Part shown: one piece after another, positions 17,239-26,387 of the stretch | How positions within the stretch are numbered: position 1 is the first letter of the stretch | How the letters are laid out: each line of letters starts with the position of its first letter | NCBI GenBank assembly: GCA_039033415.1 | Contig: JBCCCR010000006.1 | Coordinates: 178,061-242,060, forward strand | Length of the DNA: 64,000 bases | Source: Pseudomonadota bacterium | Lineage (GTDB): Bacteria; Pseudomonadota; Gammaproteobacteria; Xanthomonadales; SZUA-38 | Direction of reading: 5' to 3' | Notes under the pieces: model-generated | What the model was told of the DNA's origin: nothing | Database searches by the model: none | The model's input: only the letters and a program-made list of their open reading frames with translations | Translations under genes and position numbers: made by a program

Positions 17239-19056
17239 CTACCCGACCTTCGAACCGGAGTTTCTGGCGATCTCGGCGCCACATCGACGGAAACGCCGCG
17301 CCAGGGGCAAAACCTGCAGCTCCGTGCGCCAAGTGTCGAAGTCTTCCAGCGCCATCTCCCGACTGATTGCGGGCCCGACACCGAAGCGGCAGCCCAGCTC
17401 CTGGAGGCGCCGGCTGGTCTTGGCGTCCGTGATCCCGCACGCGACGGCCCGGATATCCAGACACTCGGCGAGGTGGATCAGCGCCCCGCAAAGCCGGGCG
17501 TCAGGCCGCTGCTGCACCATACGGCTGACAAAATCGCGATGAATCCGCAGCTCGGCGAGCGGAAAGTCACGCAGGAACTTGAGCGAGCTGAGCGCCCCAC
17601 CGATGCCGCTGACGCTGATTTTCAGGCCGAGCCCGACAAGTCGACGCAGGACCGGGTTGGCCGCTCCGCCGTGGGCGATGGCTGAAGCCTCGTCGAAGTC
17701 CAGCAGCAGCTCGCTTCGATCGATGCCGCTGGCCGCCAGGCGCGCAGCGATCACGTCGACCAGTTCCGGCTCCGCCAGAAGCTGTGGCGGCGGACTCAAG
17801 GTCAGCGCGGGCCCCGGGGTCTCACGTCGCGCTAGGTAGGCTAACGTCCGATCGAACATCAGCTCGGTTAGCGGCCGGATGAGCTCCGCCTTCTCCGCGG
17901 TTCGAAACAGCTCCTGCGGATGCATGACGCTGAAGCCGGGCTGACGCCAGCGGACGAATGCCTCAGCCCCGACACAGCTTCCGGAGTCCAGACAAAGCTG
18001 GGGCCGGACCCAGATCTCGGGAGCCAGAGATCCGCCGCGCAACGCCTGCGCCAGCGCCCGCTCCACGTCCGCGGGGTCCGGGCGGGATACCGGCTCGCGG
18101 TCCGCATAGATGACGATTCCGCCACCGCGGCGTTTGGCGGCAAACATCGCCAGTTCGGACCGCCGCAGTATGTTGCTGACGCTGTCACCATGCTGGGGGT
18201 GGAGCGCAATCCCAAGCGATACTCCTGGGTCGGCGAGGTAGCCGTCGACCTGGTACGGCCGCAGTAGACTGCGGCGCAGCTTCTCCGCCAGCCGAGTTGC
18301 GTGCAGCGGCCCACCGATGGCCGGCAGCAGGGCGCAGAACTGATCACCGCCGAGGCGCGCCAGAGTGTCGGAACGGCGCAGGGATTCGGTCAAGCGGCTC
18401 GCAACCTCTCGCAGCACCTGGTCCCCGGCAAGCTGGCCGCAGCTGTCGTTGATCAGGCTGAACCGATCCAGATCCAGCGTCACGACGGCGAAAGTGCGAT
18501 CGCTACGCTGCGCGAGCCGAAGCTCCTGACCCAGCCGATCCTGTAGCAGCTGCCGGTTGGCCAGCCCGGTCAGCCCATCCTGCATGGACTGGCGCCACAG
18601 CGCCCGCTGCTGCCCTGCCGCCACATGGGCCTGGGTCGACTGTGCCAGCGCAACATCGATTGACGCCCGCAACGTTGCCGGGCTCATCAGGTCGCTCGCC
18701 ACAAAGCCCTGGGCGCCGAGACTGATCGCCTGCCGTGCGCCGGCGAGATCACGCGCGTGTGTCAGGAGCAACACGGGCGGACGCTGGTTCAGCGGTTGGC
18801 GCAGCAGGTCGCTGACTTCAGCGAGCGTCTCGCGTCCGGCAAACCTCGCGTGCAGCAGGACAAGGTCTACCGCCGCTCCCTCCAGCTGCTCCGCCAGTTT
18901 TGCGGGGCGATCGCAACGGCTCAGCCTGACCTTGAGACCGGCCTGGTGTAGACAGTGTTCCAGCGCGTCGCTGTCCGATTCGGGATGGGCGGCCAGCAGC
19001 AGATGCAGCGGCGTTGTGATGGATCCGGACGACACACCGGGTTTGGATGGTTCCAT
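17239..19056 (-). CDS. Degenerate REC-GGDEF-EAL protein inside the trp cluster
   Basis: 605 residues: a receiver-like domain (about 16-140) whose phospho-Asp position reads His (VDLVLLHARF, 63-72); a GGDEF domain (about 155-320) with DGLTGLANRQLLQDRL but GGDQF at 236-240 and GQ in place of GH; and an EAL domain (about 330-580) with EAF at 365-367, LLDFDE for LEITES, SGIGGA (483-488) for DDFGTG, and VACG (538-541) for VAEG. Key metal and catalytic residues of the EAL site are therefore missing. I infer a non-enzymatic, possibly c-di-GMP/GTP-binding or protein-binding regulator. It lies 42 bases upstream of trpG and 120 bases downstream of trpE, all on the minus strand. Confidence 0.85.
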   Translation of the reverse strand: MEPSKPGVSSGSITTPLHLLLAAHPESDSDALEHCLHQAGLKVRLSRCDRPAKLAEQLEGAAVDLVLLHARFAGRETLAEVSDLLRQPLNQRPPVLLLTHARDLAGARQAISLGAQGFVASDLMSPATLRASIDVALAQSTQAHVAAGQQRALWRQSMQDGLTGLANRQLLQDRLGQELRLAQRSDRTFAVVTLDLDRFSLINDSCGQLAGDQVLREVASRLTESLRRSDTLARLGGDQFCALLPAIGGPLHATRLAEKLRRSLLRPYQVDGYLADPGVSLGIALHPQHGDSVSNILRRSELAMFAAKRRGGGIVIYADREPVSRPDPADVERALAQALRGGSLAPEIWVRPQLCLDSGSCVGAEAFVRWRQPGFSVMHPQELFRTAEKAELIRPLTELMFDRTLAYLARRETPGPALTLSPPPQLLAEPELVDVIAARLAASGIDRSELLLDFDEASAIAHGGAANPVLRRLVGLGLKISVSGIGGALSSLKFLRDFPLAELRIHRDFVSRMVQQRPDARLCGALIHLAECLDIRAVACGITDAKTSRRLQELGCRFGVGPAISREMALEDFDTWRTELQVLPLARRFRRCGAEIARNSGSKVG

Positions 19057-19176
19057 GCAGGCTCTCGGTCACGCGGGTTTGAGGGCCAGCCAGCGGCATC
19101 GCCGCAGGCCTCGATGGGAAGAATATCGGCAGGTTGTGCAGCAAACTTTAGCAAAACGCCGCCAGACGTCTTGCCG

Positions 19177-20649
19177 CTAAAGCCCTTCGGCAGCCTGGGC
19201 CACGGCTTTGAAAAGTGCCCGACCTTTGTTCATGGTTTCCTCCCACTCCATGGCGGGATCGGAGTCGGCCACGATGCCCGCCCCCACCTGCACGTGCAGC
19301 TGACCTTCGCGGATAACGGCGGTGCGGATCGCGATGGCGGTATCCATCTCGCCCCACCAGCCGATATACCCCACGGCACCGGCATAGATATTCCGACGCA
19401 CCGGCTCCAGCTCAGCGATGATCTCCATGGCGCGCACCTTGGGAGCGCCCGACAGGGTCCCAGCCGGAAAGGTGGCGCGCAGCGCGTCCAGCGGGCCGAG
19501 CTCAGGCGCCAGCCGGCCACGCACCTCCGACACGATGTGCATGACGTGAGAGTAGCGCTCGATCACCATCTGCTCAGCCAGCTCGACGCTGCCGGTCTGC
19601 GAGACCCGACCGACATCGTTGCGCCCAAGGTCGATCAGCATGAGGTGCTCAGCCAGCTCTTTCGGGTCGTTGAGCAGCTCCTGTTCCAGGGCCTGGTCGG
19701 CCGCGGGCGTTGCGCCCCGAGGGCGGGTACCGGCAATCGGCCGGACCATGATCTGGCCGGCCTCTAAGCGCGTCATCACTTCCGGGGACGAACCCACAAC
19801 GTGGGTGTCGTCGAGGTTCAGCAGGAACATGTATGGCGAAGGGTTCAGCGAGCGAAGCGCCCGGTAGACGTTGACCGGACTGGTGCTAAAGGGAACGCTG
19901 AGCCGCTGGGACAACACCACCTGCATAATGTCTCCGGCGGCGATGTATTCTTTGCACCGCGCCACCGCTTCGACGAACTCGCTGCGCGTGAAACCCGACC
20001 GGAAGTCTGCCTCGGAAAGCGCTTGAGCCCCGCTGGTTTCCGGATACCCTGCCCCGCTGTGACGCAGACGATGCACCAGCTGATCCAGCCGCCGCTCCAC
20101 CCGCGCCAGGTCTCCGCGCTGCCCGGGATCCGCACAGGCGATCAGAAACAGACGCCCGTGCAAGTTGTCGAAGACCGCCACCTCCTCCGACAGCATCAGG
20201 GTGATTTCGGGTGTCCCCAGCTCGTCATCGAGCGTCCGGCTGGCCAGTCTCGGCTCGATGTAGCGAACACACTCGTACGCAAAATAGCCGACAAGCCCGC
20301 CGCAGAATGCCGGCAACCCATCCAACTCAGGTACCCGGAACTGCTCCTGTAGCTCCGCCACCGCAGCCAGCGGATCAGCCACCTCTCGCCTCTCGACCAC
20401 CTCACCATACTCCTCGCGGGTCAGCTCGTTGCCGCGGACGTGATAGACGGTTTTGGCGGGAAGTCCAATCATGGAGTAGCGCGACCACTGCTCGCCACCC
20501 TGGACCGACTCGAACAAGTAGGCATAGGGGCCGTCCGCCAGCTTGCGATAGACGCTGAGCGGCGTATCCAGATCCGACAGCACCTGTCGGTAGACCGGAA
20601 TCCGGTTGAAGCCCTGCTTTGCGAGGTCAGCGAATGCTGCCGCGTCCAT
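19177..20649 (-). CDS. trpE: Anthranilate synthase component I
   Basis: Converts chorismate to anthranilate with TrpG. 490 residues: N-terminal regulatory domain (about 25-170, with LAD and the PAYLFESVQGGEQWSRYSMI-like block that holds tryptophan-feedback residues) and the chorismate-binding domain, with SPEVMTRLEAG, VRPIAGTRPRG, EHLMLIDLGRNDVGRVSQ, FPAGTLSGAPKVRAM and GAGIVADSDPAMEWEET. An AAGGAG ribosome site lies 8 bases before ATG 20649. The leader is only about 50 bases and has no Trp-codon leader peptide, so classical attenuation is not seen. Confidence 0.96.
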   Translation of the reverse strand: MDAAAFADLAKQGFNRIPVYRQVLSDLDTPLSVYRKLADGPYAYLFESVQGGEQWSRYSMIGLPAKTVYHVRGNELTREEYGEVVERREVADPLAAVAELQEQFRVPELDGLPAFCGGLVGYFAYECVRYIEPRLASRTLDDELGTPEITLMLSEEVAVFDNLHGRLFLIACADPGQRGDLARVERRLDQLVHRLRHSGAGYPETSGAQALSEADFRSGFTRSEFVEAVARCKEYIAAGDIMQVVLSQRLSVPFSTSPVNVYRALRSLNPSPYMFLLNLDDTHVVGSSPEVMTRLEAGQIMVRPIAGTRPRGATPAADQALEQELLNDPKELAEHLMLIDLGRNDVGRVSQTGSVELAEQMVIERYSHVMHIVSEVRGRLAPELGPLDALRATFPAGTLSGAPKVRAMEIIAELEPVRRNIYAGAVGYIGWWGEMDTAIAIRTAVIREGQLHVQVGAGIVADSDPAMEWEETMNKGRALFKAVAQAAEGL

Positions 20650-20708
20650 GGATCTTGCTCCTTCTCAGAACTTTGGGCCGCTACCGAACGGTGCGGTTTT
20701 GGGCCGGC

Positions 20709-20714
20709 ATTGTA
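20709..20714 (-). promoter_or_regulatory. Possible -10 element of trpE
   Basis: TACAAT on the minus strand about 60 bases before the trpE ATG, just after the stop of the histidine kinase gene. No convincing -35 lies 16-18 bases upstream. A CCGCACCG/CGGTAGCGG stem follows it in the leader. Confidence 0.3.
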
Positions 20715-20728
20715 GCGTCTGCCGGGCC

Positions 20729-22738
20729 CTAGGGTTGGAGCTTACGACGTCGGCTGGCCAGGGTCATCACAAACTCAACCCCGCTGCCGTCTGCCCGGTT
20801 TCTGGCCACCACCCGGCCGCCATGGGCGCGCACGATCAGTCGCACGATATGCAGCCCCAGGCCGAGATGAACCTGTTCGTCTTCGTCGGATCGTGCCGAC
20901 ACCAGCGATTCAAAAATCTGCACCTGCATGGCCTCCGGCAGCAGCGGACCGTCGTTGCCGAACACCAGCCGCCAGCCTCGCCGCAGCGCTGTAACCTTGA
21001 GCTTGATGGCACCGCCTGCGGGACAAAACCCGACCGCGTTGTCCGCCAGCTTGTCCAGCATTTGCGCCAGCAGCTCCGGCGCGCCGGTCATGGGTGCCGC
21101 CGCCGGCAGGTCGACCTCCCAGCGCGGCTCGGGATAGACATTTCGGTAGCCAGCAACACAGCCTGAAACTACGTCGCAGAGGTCAAAATCGACCACCTCG
21201 GTTTGTTCAAGACTGTGTTCCAGGCGCGTCGCTTCGCTCATGGCGCTGAGGATTTTTCGCAGCCGGCTGGCCCCCTCGTCAGCCCGGGAGGCAAACGCGA
21301 GCGCCTCTTCGGACATCGACTCGTGGCGAAGGTTTTCCAGCGATGAACGCACGACGGCCAGCGGCGTGTTGAGCTCATGCGACAGCTTGCTCGCCAGCGA
21401 CTTGAGATACTGGTTGTAACTTCTCAGCTCGCCGAACAGCCCGGAGAAGCTACGCGCGAGATCGCCGATCTCATCGCCGTCAGAGGATCCTGGCAGCGCA
21501 GCGTCTTCCCCCTCACCCAAGCGGCTCAGGGCCTGCTCCGAGGCATCTCGCAGACGCCGAATGCGCAGCGACAGCCAGGTGCTGTGCGCGAGGAGCCCAA
21601 GGACCACGACCGTGACTACCAGCAGCGTCAGGCCGAGCAGACGCAGCGCGCTCCGGTTGGTCGCCAGCAGCAGCGGGTCAGCGGGCAGCTCCAGCAGCAG
21701 CACCGCGCCGGCGTCTCCCAGCGGTACGGCTGCCGCGGCTTCGACGCTGGCCGCTGAAACCCGGCGCCAGGAGACTCGCTCGCCGCCGCGGCGAGCGGCG
21801 TCGATTTCCGCTCCGCGCAGCCTCAGATCCACGCCGGCGGTGCGCGAGCGAGTTCGCTCCAACGTATCGCCTGCCAGCAGACGATAAGCCACCTGCTGCC
21901 AGCCCCCGGGCGGATTTTCCGCCATGCCAACCAGCTCGCCGGCTGACGCCAATACCCAGCCGCCGGGATGCAGGATCCAGGACCGATTGCCGGAGCGGGT
22001 CAATGTCGCAAGCTGATCGCTCAACCCCTGATCGAGGTCGATCAGGGGAGCACTTCCCCCGGCTTCAGCCAACGACAGCAGCTGCGGCTCGCCGACACCC
22101 TCACCCGTGTCGATCGCCGTCAGATCCAGTCCTGCGCCCAGCAGCGCGCGCGGCAGGACGAGCTCCACGCGATACCCCTCGTCGAGTTCCCGCCAGCTGC
22201 CGGCGACCGGTGGCGGCAGCTGGTTGGTGCTGACACCCACCGGCAGCAGCGACAGCGATCCAGGCACGCTCGGCAGCAGACGATAGCGGGTGAAGCCTCG
22301 CACGTCGCGAACTTCGAGCTGCAGGTGATCGCCTGGCAGGTAAGACCCGGCCTGCTCCGAAGCGCGCTGGCGGCTGCTGTCCCGCACCTCGATCAGCGCG
22401 TACAGCTCCCGGCGCCACGCGGCGAGTCTGAGCGAGAGGGAAAATCGATCCCGACGACCGTCGAATATCTGACTGTCGCGGTTCCACAGCTGCCATTCGT
22501 CGTCGTAACCGTCCACCTGCAGGGGCTGATCGACGCGATTGACGTACAGGTCATCCGGGCTAAAGCTCGGCAGCAACGCCTGATCGAGGCCCGCCGCAAT
22601 GGCTCTCGCGGTGGCCAGATGAGCTTCGCCTCGGGCCTCACGCAAAAAAGTCTCCACCTGACGCGCGCTCTGCCAGGCCGCAACCGGCAGCGCCGCCAGC
22701 ACGAGGCAGAAAACCAGTAGCTGTCGGCGCAGCGTCAT
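20729..22738 (-). CDS. pdsS: Dedicated sortase system histidine kinase
   Basis: 669-residue membrane sensor kinase. TM1 at 5-22, a large extracytoplasmic domain (23-360) containing a beta-rich carbohydrate-binding-like stretch (VDGYDDEWQLWN near 75, GSYLPGDHLQLEVRD near 131), TM2 at about 364-389, a HAMP-like linker, HisKA with phospho-acceptor His454 (SHELNTPLAVVRSSLE), and an ATPase domain with DKLADNAVGF (N box), FGNDGPLLP (G1) and HLGLGLHIVRLIVRAHGG (G2). Family and order match the proteobacterial dedicated sortase system kinase. Follows the response regulator gene by 100 bases on the same strand. Confidence 0.87.
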   Translation of the reverse strand: MTLRRQLLVFCLVLAALPVAAWQSARQVETFLREARGEAHLATARAIAAGLDQALLPSFSPDDLYVNRVDQPLQVDGYDDEWQLWNRDSQIFDGRRDRFSLSLRLAAWRRELYALIEVRDSSRQRASEQAGSYLPGDHLQLEVRDVRGFTRYRLLPSVPGSLSLLPVGVSTNQLPPPVAGSWRELDEGYRVELVLPRALLGAGLDLTAIDTGEGVGEPQLLSLAEAGGSAPLIDLDQGLSDQLATLTRSGNRSWILHPGGWVLASAGELVGMAENPPGGWQQVAYRLLAGDTLERTRSRTAGVDLRLRGAEIDAARRGGERVSWRRVSAASVEAAAAVPLGDAGAVLLLELPADPLLLATNRSALRLLGLTLLVVTVVVLGLLAHSTWLSLRIRRLRDASEQALSRLGEGEDAALPGSSDGDEIGDLARSFSGLFGELRSYNQYLKSLASKLSHELNTPLAVVRSSLENLRHESMSEEALAFASRADEGASRLRKILSAMSEATRLEHSLEQTEVVDFDLCDVVSGCVAGYRNVYPEPRWEVDLPAAAPMTGAPELLAQMLDKLADNAVGFCPAGGAIKLKVTALRRGWRLVFGNDGPLLPEAMQVQIFESLVSARSDEDEQVHLGLGLHIVRLIVRAHGGRVVARNRADGSGVEFVMTLASRRRKLQP

Positions 22739-22838
22739 TGCCTAGTTAAATTCCGAAACGGTAGTGTGCTGAGACCTTAGATCATTAGGAACGCGCGTCA
22801 ACCGAATGGACCCCTGACCCGTGTGCCCGTCAGCGCCG

Positions 22839-23543
22839 CTATTCGGGCCCCGCGCGCCAGCGGTAACCGGCCCCGTGTACCGTATCAATCCAGTCAAACG
22901 ACGGATCGACCGCCACAAACTTCTTGCGAATACGCTTGATGTGCGAGGTGATGGTGGACGCATCAACAACGACGTTCGCATCGTCCATGAGCTGATCGCG
23001 GGATTTCACGTGGCCGGGGAAACGGGCCAACGTATGCACCATCCAAAACTCGGTGACCGTCAGCGGGACCGGCGCGTCTTTCCACAGCGCCGCCATCCTT
23101 TCCAGCGCCAGCTTCAGATCGCCCTGGATCACCTGCGAGGATTCGGGATCCGGAGAGCGCAGCGCCTCGATGCGGCGAAACAGCGCCACGACCCGGGCCA
23201 GCAGATGCTGCAGGCTGATATCTTTGGTCAGATAGTCATCAGCTCCCAGCCTGAGCCCTGAAATGACGTCGAGATCGCTGTCCCGGGCGGTCAGAAAAAT
23301 AATGGGCAGCGAGCGGGAGCGACCGCGCAGCTCGCGGCACAGCTCAAAGCCCCCCTCCGGCTCGCTTCCCAAACCGATATCGATGATCACCAGATCGGGC
23401 AAGCGATTAAGAAAGCCCGCAAGCGCGCTGGCGCGGTCGCGAAAGCCCTCACACTCGTAGCCGTAGCGGCTGAAGGCGCTGACGTAGTTTTCCCGAATGG
23501 CCGCGTCATCCTCGACGATGGCAATTTTCCGGCTCATAGACAT
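22839..23543 (-). CDS. pdsR: Dedicated sortase system response regulator
   Basis: OmpR-type regulator, 234 residues: receiver with acidic pocket EDD (11-13), phospho-acceptor Asp55 (LVIIDIGLG) and Lys107 (ADDYLTKD); C-terminal winged helix (about 140-232) with SRDQLMDDANVVVDASTITSHIKRIRKKF and DTVHGAGYRWR. First gene of the regulator-kinase operon; divergent from the sortase target gene, with 260 bases between, where helically spaced direct repeats lie. Confidence 0.9.
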   Translation of the reverse strand: MSMSRKIAIVEDDAAIRENYVSAFSRYGYECEGFRDRASALAGFLNRLPDLVIIDIGLGSEPEGGFELCRELRGRSRSLPIIFLTARDSDLDVISGLRLGADDYLTKDISLQHLLARVVALFRRIEALRSPDPESSQVIQGDLKLALERMAALWKDAPVPLTVTEFWMVHTLARFPGHVKSRDQLMDDANVVVDASTITSHIKRIRKKFVAVDPSFDWIDTVHGAGYRWRAGPE

Positions 23544-23620
23544 TCCTCCCGCTGATCATCCCTGAAGCTGATGTTCATCGTACTGAAACTTCCCAAGCCG
23601 GTCGCGGCAATCGGTTCGAC

Positions 23621-23658
23621 GCCACACAAATGCCACAAATGGCCACAGCTAGTCCACA
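23621..23658. promoter_or_regulatory. Four phased CCACA direct repeats, candidate PdsR operator
   Basis: GCCACA at 23621, 23632 and 23642 and TCCACA at 23653 are spaced 11, 10 and 11 bases, one helical turn apart. OmpR-family regulators bind such head-to-tail repeats. They sit in the 260-base region between pdsR and the sortase target gene, 78 bases from the former. I see no clear sigma-70 hexamers in the rest of the region. Confidence 0.45.
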
Positions 23659-23803
23659 GCCGCTGCCCGAGCCTGCCCCCACCCGGTGTTTTGATGGCAG
23701 CTCCTCAAGACCTCCCGCTGGTGTCAGGAAGACGCCTCGCCCCAGGGACGGGGCATCACAAAGGACCGGAGGTTTCGCCGCTGATCATAGGAGTAAGAAG
23801 CTG

Positions 23804-25783
23804 ATGAACTCACGACCGTGGCGCTGGCTGCGCCGCCTGACCCACAAGGACTGGGTGCTGTTGTGCCTGGCGCTCGGCTTTGGTCTCGCGCTGAGCCTGC
23901 GGGCTGCCGCTGATCCGATCGGCGACCCGTTTGGCGAGGTCAGCAGCGGCTCGCTGATGCTCACCACGGGTGAGCCGGGAGAAATGGTGCCCGGCCCGCA
24001 GCTGAGCACCGACGTGACGATGGAGATTTCGGGCATGGTTGCCGAGGTGACGGTGGTGCAGCGCTTTCGCAACAACAGCGGTCAGTTTGCGGAGGCCGTC
24101 TACCTGTTTCCGCTCCCGGACGACGCCGCGGTCAACGCCATGCAGATGCGCATTGGCGATCGGCTGATTGTCGGGGAGATTCAGGAGAAGGCTCAGGCGC
24201 AGGCAACCTACCGCGAGGCGGTGCAGTCGGGTCGCCGAGCGTCACTGCTCGACCAGAACCGCCCCAACCTGTTCACCTCCCGGGTGGCCAACCTCGGCCC
24301 CGGCGAGGAAATTGAGGTGGAAATCGCTTACGTGCAGCCGCTCGAATGGAACGCCGGGCAGTTTCGCCTGCGCTTTCCCATGGCGGTGACGCCGCGCTTC
24401 GACCCTCGCGCCCCTGGCTCAGAGGTAACCCCGGTGCGGCCGGAGGTGAACCCGACGACACTACAAATTCACCTCATGCCTGGCTTCGAGCTGAGCCGAC
24501 TGCAGAGTCTTTACCACGATGTAGAGATCGAGCAGCGGGGCTCCAGCTATCGGCTGGGCCTTAGCGAGCTGGCGGTGGCGGCTGACCGGGACTTTGAGCT
24601 CGTGTGGGAGCCGCTGCTGAAAGCTGGCCCCCAAACGGCTCTATTCAGCGAACACCATGATGGGGAGGATTACGCGCTGCTGATGATCATGCCGCCCCAG
24701 CCTGAGTACCTTCATCAGCAGCCCCGGGAGCTGATTTTTGTCCTGGATTCGTCCGGCTCGATGTTTGGCGATTCGATGGCGCAGGCCAAGGCCTCGATCG
24801 AAATGGCGCTCGGCACTCTGACCGATAGCGACCGCCTCAACGTGATCGACTTCGACAGCGAGGCCCGACAGCTATTTCCGCGCTCTGTCGCCGCCACCAC
24901 TGCCAACATCGGCCGCGCGCTGGCGTTTGTTGACGCCCTGGAAGCCGACGGCGGTACCGATATCGGGGCTGCCTTGCACCTGGCGCTGGAAAACCAGCCC
25001 GACCCAGGTGTTCTGCGGCAGGTCGTATTCATTACCGACGGCAGCGTCGCCAACGAGCGGGAGCTGTTCAGCCTCATCGAGCAGAAGCTCGGGGATAGCC
25101 GCCTTTTCACAGTTGGGATCGGTTCGGCCCCGAATAGCTACTTTATGCGCAAGGCGGCGCAGTTTGGACGCGGCAGCTATAGCTTCATCGGGAGTGCCGA
25201 ACAGGTTGCAGAAAATATGGATCGCCTGCTGAGTCGGCTCGAATATCCGGCCCTCAACAATCTCTGCCTCGATTGGCCAGGCTTTGCCGAAACGTACCCC
25301 ACCCGCCTCCCGGATCTCTATCTTGGAGAGCCGCTGATGGTCCACGTCCGTTCGGAGCAGCTCAAGGGTGCCGCGGAGGTATGCGGCGACACGTCGCTGG
25401 CGAGCTGGAATGCGCACCTGGATCTTAAGAAGGCCCAACCGGGACGTGGCATCGCCACGCTGTGGGCCCGCAGCCGGGTCGCAGCCCTGATGGACGATCT
25501 CGCCCTGGGCGGTGACCCGGCTACGATCCGGGACGCCGTGCTCAAAACGGCCCTGAGCCATAGGCTGGTCACGCGCTACACCAGTTTTGTGGCCGTAGAC
25601 AAAACGCCCGTGCGCCCGGCGGAGATGCCTTTGGCGACCAGCCGGATGGCGCCACTGCCGTCGGCAGCCCTGAACCTGACGATGCCCGCCGGCGGAACCG
25701 GTGCAACCGGGCGGCTGGTCTTTGGCCTCATGCTGCTGCTCATCGGCGCCACGGTGGTGCAGCGGTTGCGGCACGACGCCTGA
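23804..25783 (+). CDS. Sortase target protein with VIT and VWA domains
   Basis: 659 residues from ATG 23804 (AGGAGT upstream); 58 extra upstream codons are non-conserved. Signal/TM segment about 16-36 (WVLLCLALGFGLALSLRAAA), VIT domain (about 50-180; VTMEISGMVAEVTVVQRFRN, VYLFPLPDDAAVNAM, NLFTSRVANLGPGEEIEVEI), VWA domain with MIDAS motif DSSGS (315-319), and a C-terminal hydrophobic helix ending in QRLRHDA. The sorting signal is not a clean LPXTG: the candidate is MPAGGTGATG just before the helix. Its stop overlaps the sortase start (TGATG). Probably the sole sortase substrate of the cell; function unknown. Confidence 0.9.
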   Translation: MNSRPWRWLRRLTHKDWVLLCLALGFGLALSLRAAADPIGDPFGEVSSGSLMLTTGEPGEMVPGPQLSTDVTMEISGMVAEVTVVQRFRNNSGQFAEAVYLFPLPDDAAVNAMQMRIGDRLIVGEIQEKAQAQATYREAVQSGRRASLLDQNRPNLFTSRVANLGPGEEIEVEIAYVQPLEWNAGQFRLRFPMAVTPRFDPRAPGSEVTPVRPEVNPTTLQIHLMPGFELSRLQSLYHDVEIEQRGSSYRLGLSELAVAADRDFELVWEPLLKAGPQTALFSEHHDGEDYALLMIMPPQPEYLHQQPRELIFVLDSSGSMFGDSMAQAKASIEMALGTLTDSDRLNVIDFDSEARQLFPRSVAATTANIGRALAFVDALEADGGTDIGAALHLALENQPDPGVLRQVVFITDGSVANERELFSLIEQKLGDSRLFTVGIGSAPNSYFMRKAAQFGRGSYSFIGSAEQVAENMDRLLSRLEYPALNNLCLDWPGFAETYPTRLPDLYLGEPLMVHVRSEQLKGAAEVCGDTSLASWNAHLDLKKAQPGRGIATLWARSRVAALMDDLALGGDPATIRDAVLKTALSHRLVTRYTSFVAVDKTPVRPAEMPLATSRMAPLPSAALNLTMPAGGTGATGRLVFGLMLLLIGATVVQRLRHDA

Positions 25784-26382
25784 TGGTCGTGCGGCAGCAT
25801 CAGAAGCCGGCTCGAACCGGCAGGTGGTTTGCCGGTTGGACCATCATCGTCGGGGGCCTCCTGCTGCTGGCCCAGGGGCTATATCTCCCGGCCAAGGCCC
25901 AGGTCGCTCAATGGCTGCTGGGGCAGGCGTGGGCGAAGACCGAAGCGGACGGAGGCCTGCACTCACCCTGGCCCTGGGCGGACGGACATCCGGTGGCGCG
26001 CCTTCGATGGCCCGCGGGCGGGGTCAGCCAGATTGTGCTCTCCAGCGCGAGCGCGCGAGCCATGGCGTTTGGACCGAATCACGTCGGCGCCAGCGCCCTG
26101 CCCGGCGCCCCGGGGCATGTTGTGGTCAACGCGCATCGGGACACCCATTTCGCTTTCCTCGGAAAGCTGGCGGCCGGCGATCAGCTGGTGCTCGAGCACC
26201 CGAGCGGTCAACGTTGGTACCGCGTTTTCAGCCGTCAGGTGGTGGACCTTGAGCACCAGGCGATCCAGCTCAACCCGGAGGCAGATCTTTTGACTCTGGT
26301 CACCTGCTGGCCGCTAAACGCTCTGACCGCCGGCGGTACCCAGCGACTCCTCGTCCATCTGCGGCCGGAGAAACCGGCGTAG
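25783..26382 (+). CDS. Class GN (proteobacterial) sortase
   Basis: Membrane cysteine transpeptidase, 199 residues. N-terminal TM anchor at about 18-37, sortase beta-barrel after it, with the catalytic triad visible: His118 in NAHRDTHFAFL, Cys175 in LLTLVTCWP and Arg188 in GGTQRLLVHLRPE. Translationally coupled to its target gene. Such sortases occur as one dedicated enzyme per genome in marine proteobacteria; the acceptor in a Gram-negative envelope is unknown. Confidence 0.92.
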   Translation: MVVRQHQKPARTGRWFAGWTIIVGGLLLLAQGLYLPAKAQVAQWLLGQAWAKTEADGGLHSPWPWADGHPVARLRWPAGGVSQIVLSSASARAMAFGPNHVGASALPGAPGHVVVNAHRDTHFAFLGKLAAGDQLVLEHPSGQRWYRVFSRQVVDLEHQAIQLNPEADLLTLVTCWPLNALTAGGTQRLLVHLRPEKPA

Positions 26383-26387
26383 CGGGC

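Noticed and set aside
20650..20728. Attenuator with Trp leader peptide before trpE
   Set aside because: The leader is about 50-60 bases, has no short ORF with Trp codons and no terminator with a T run.
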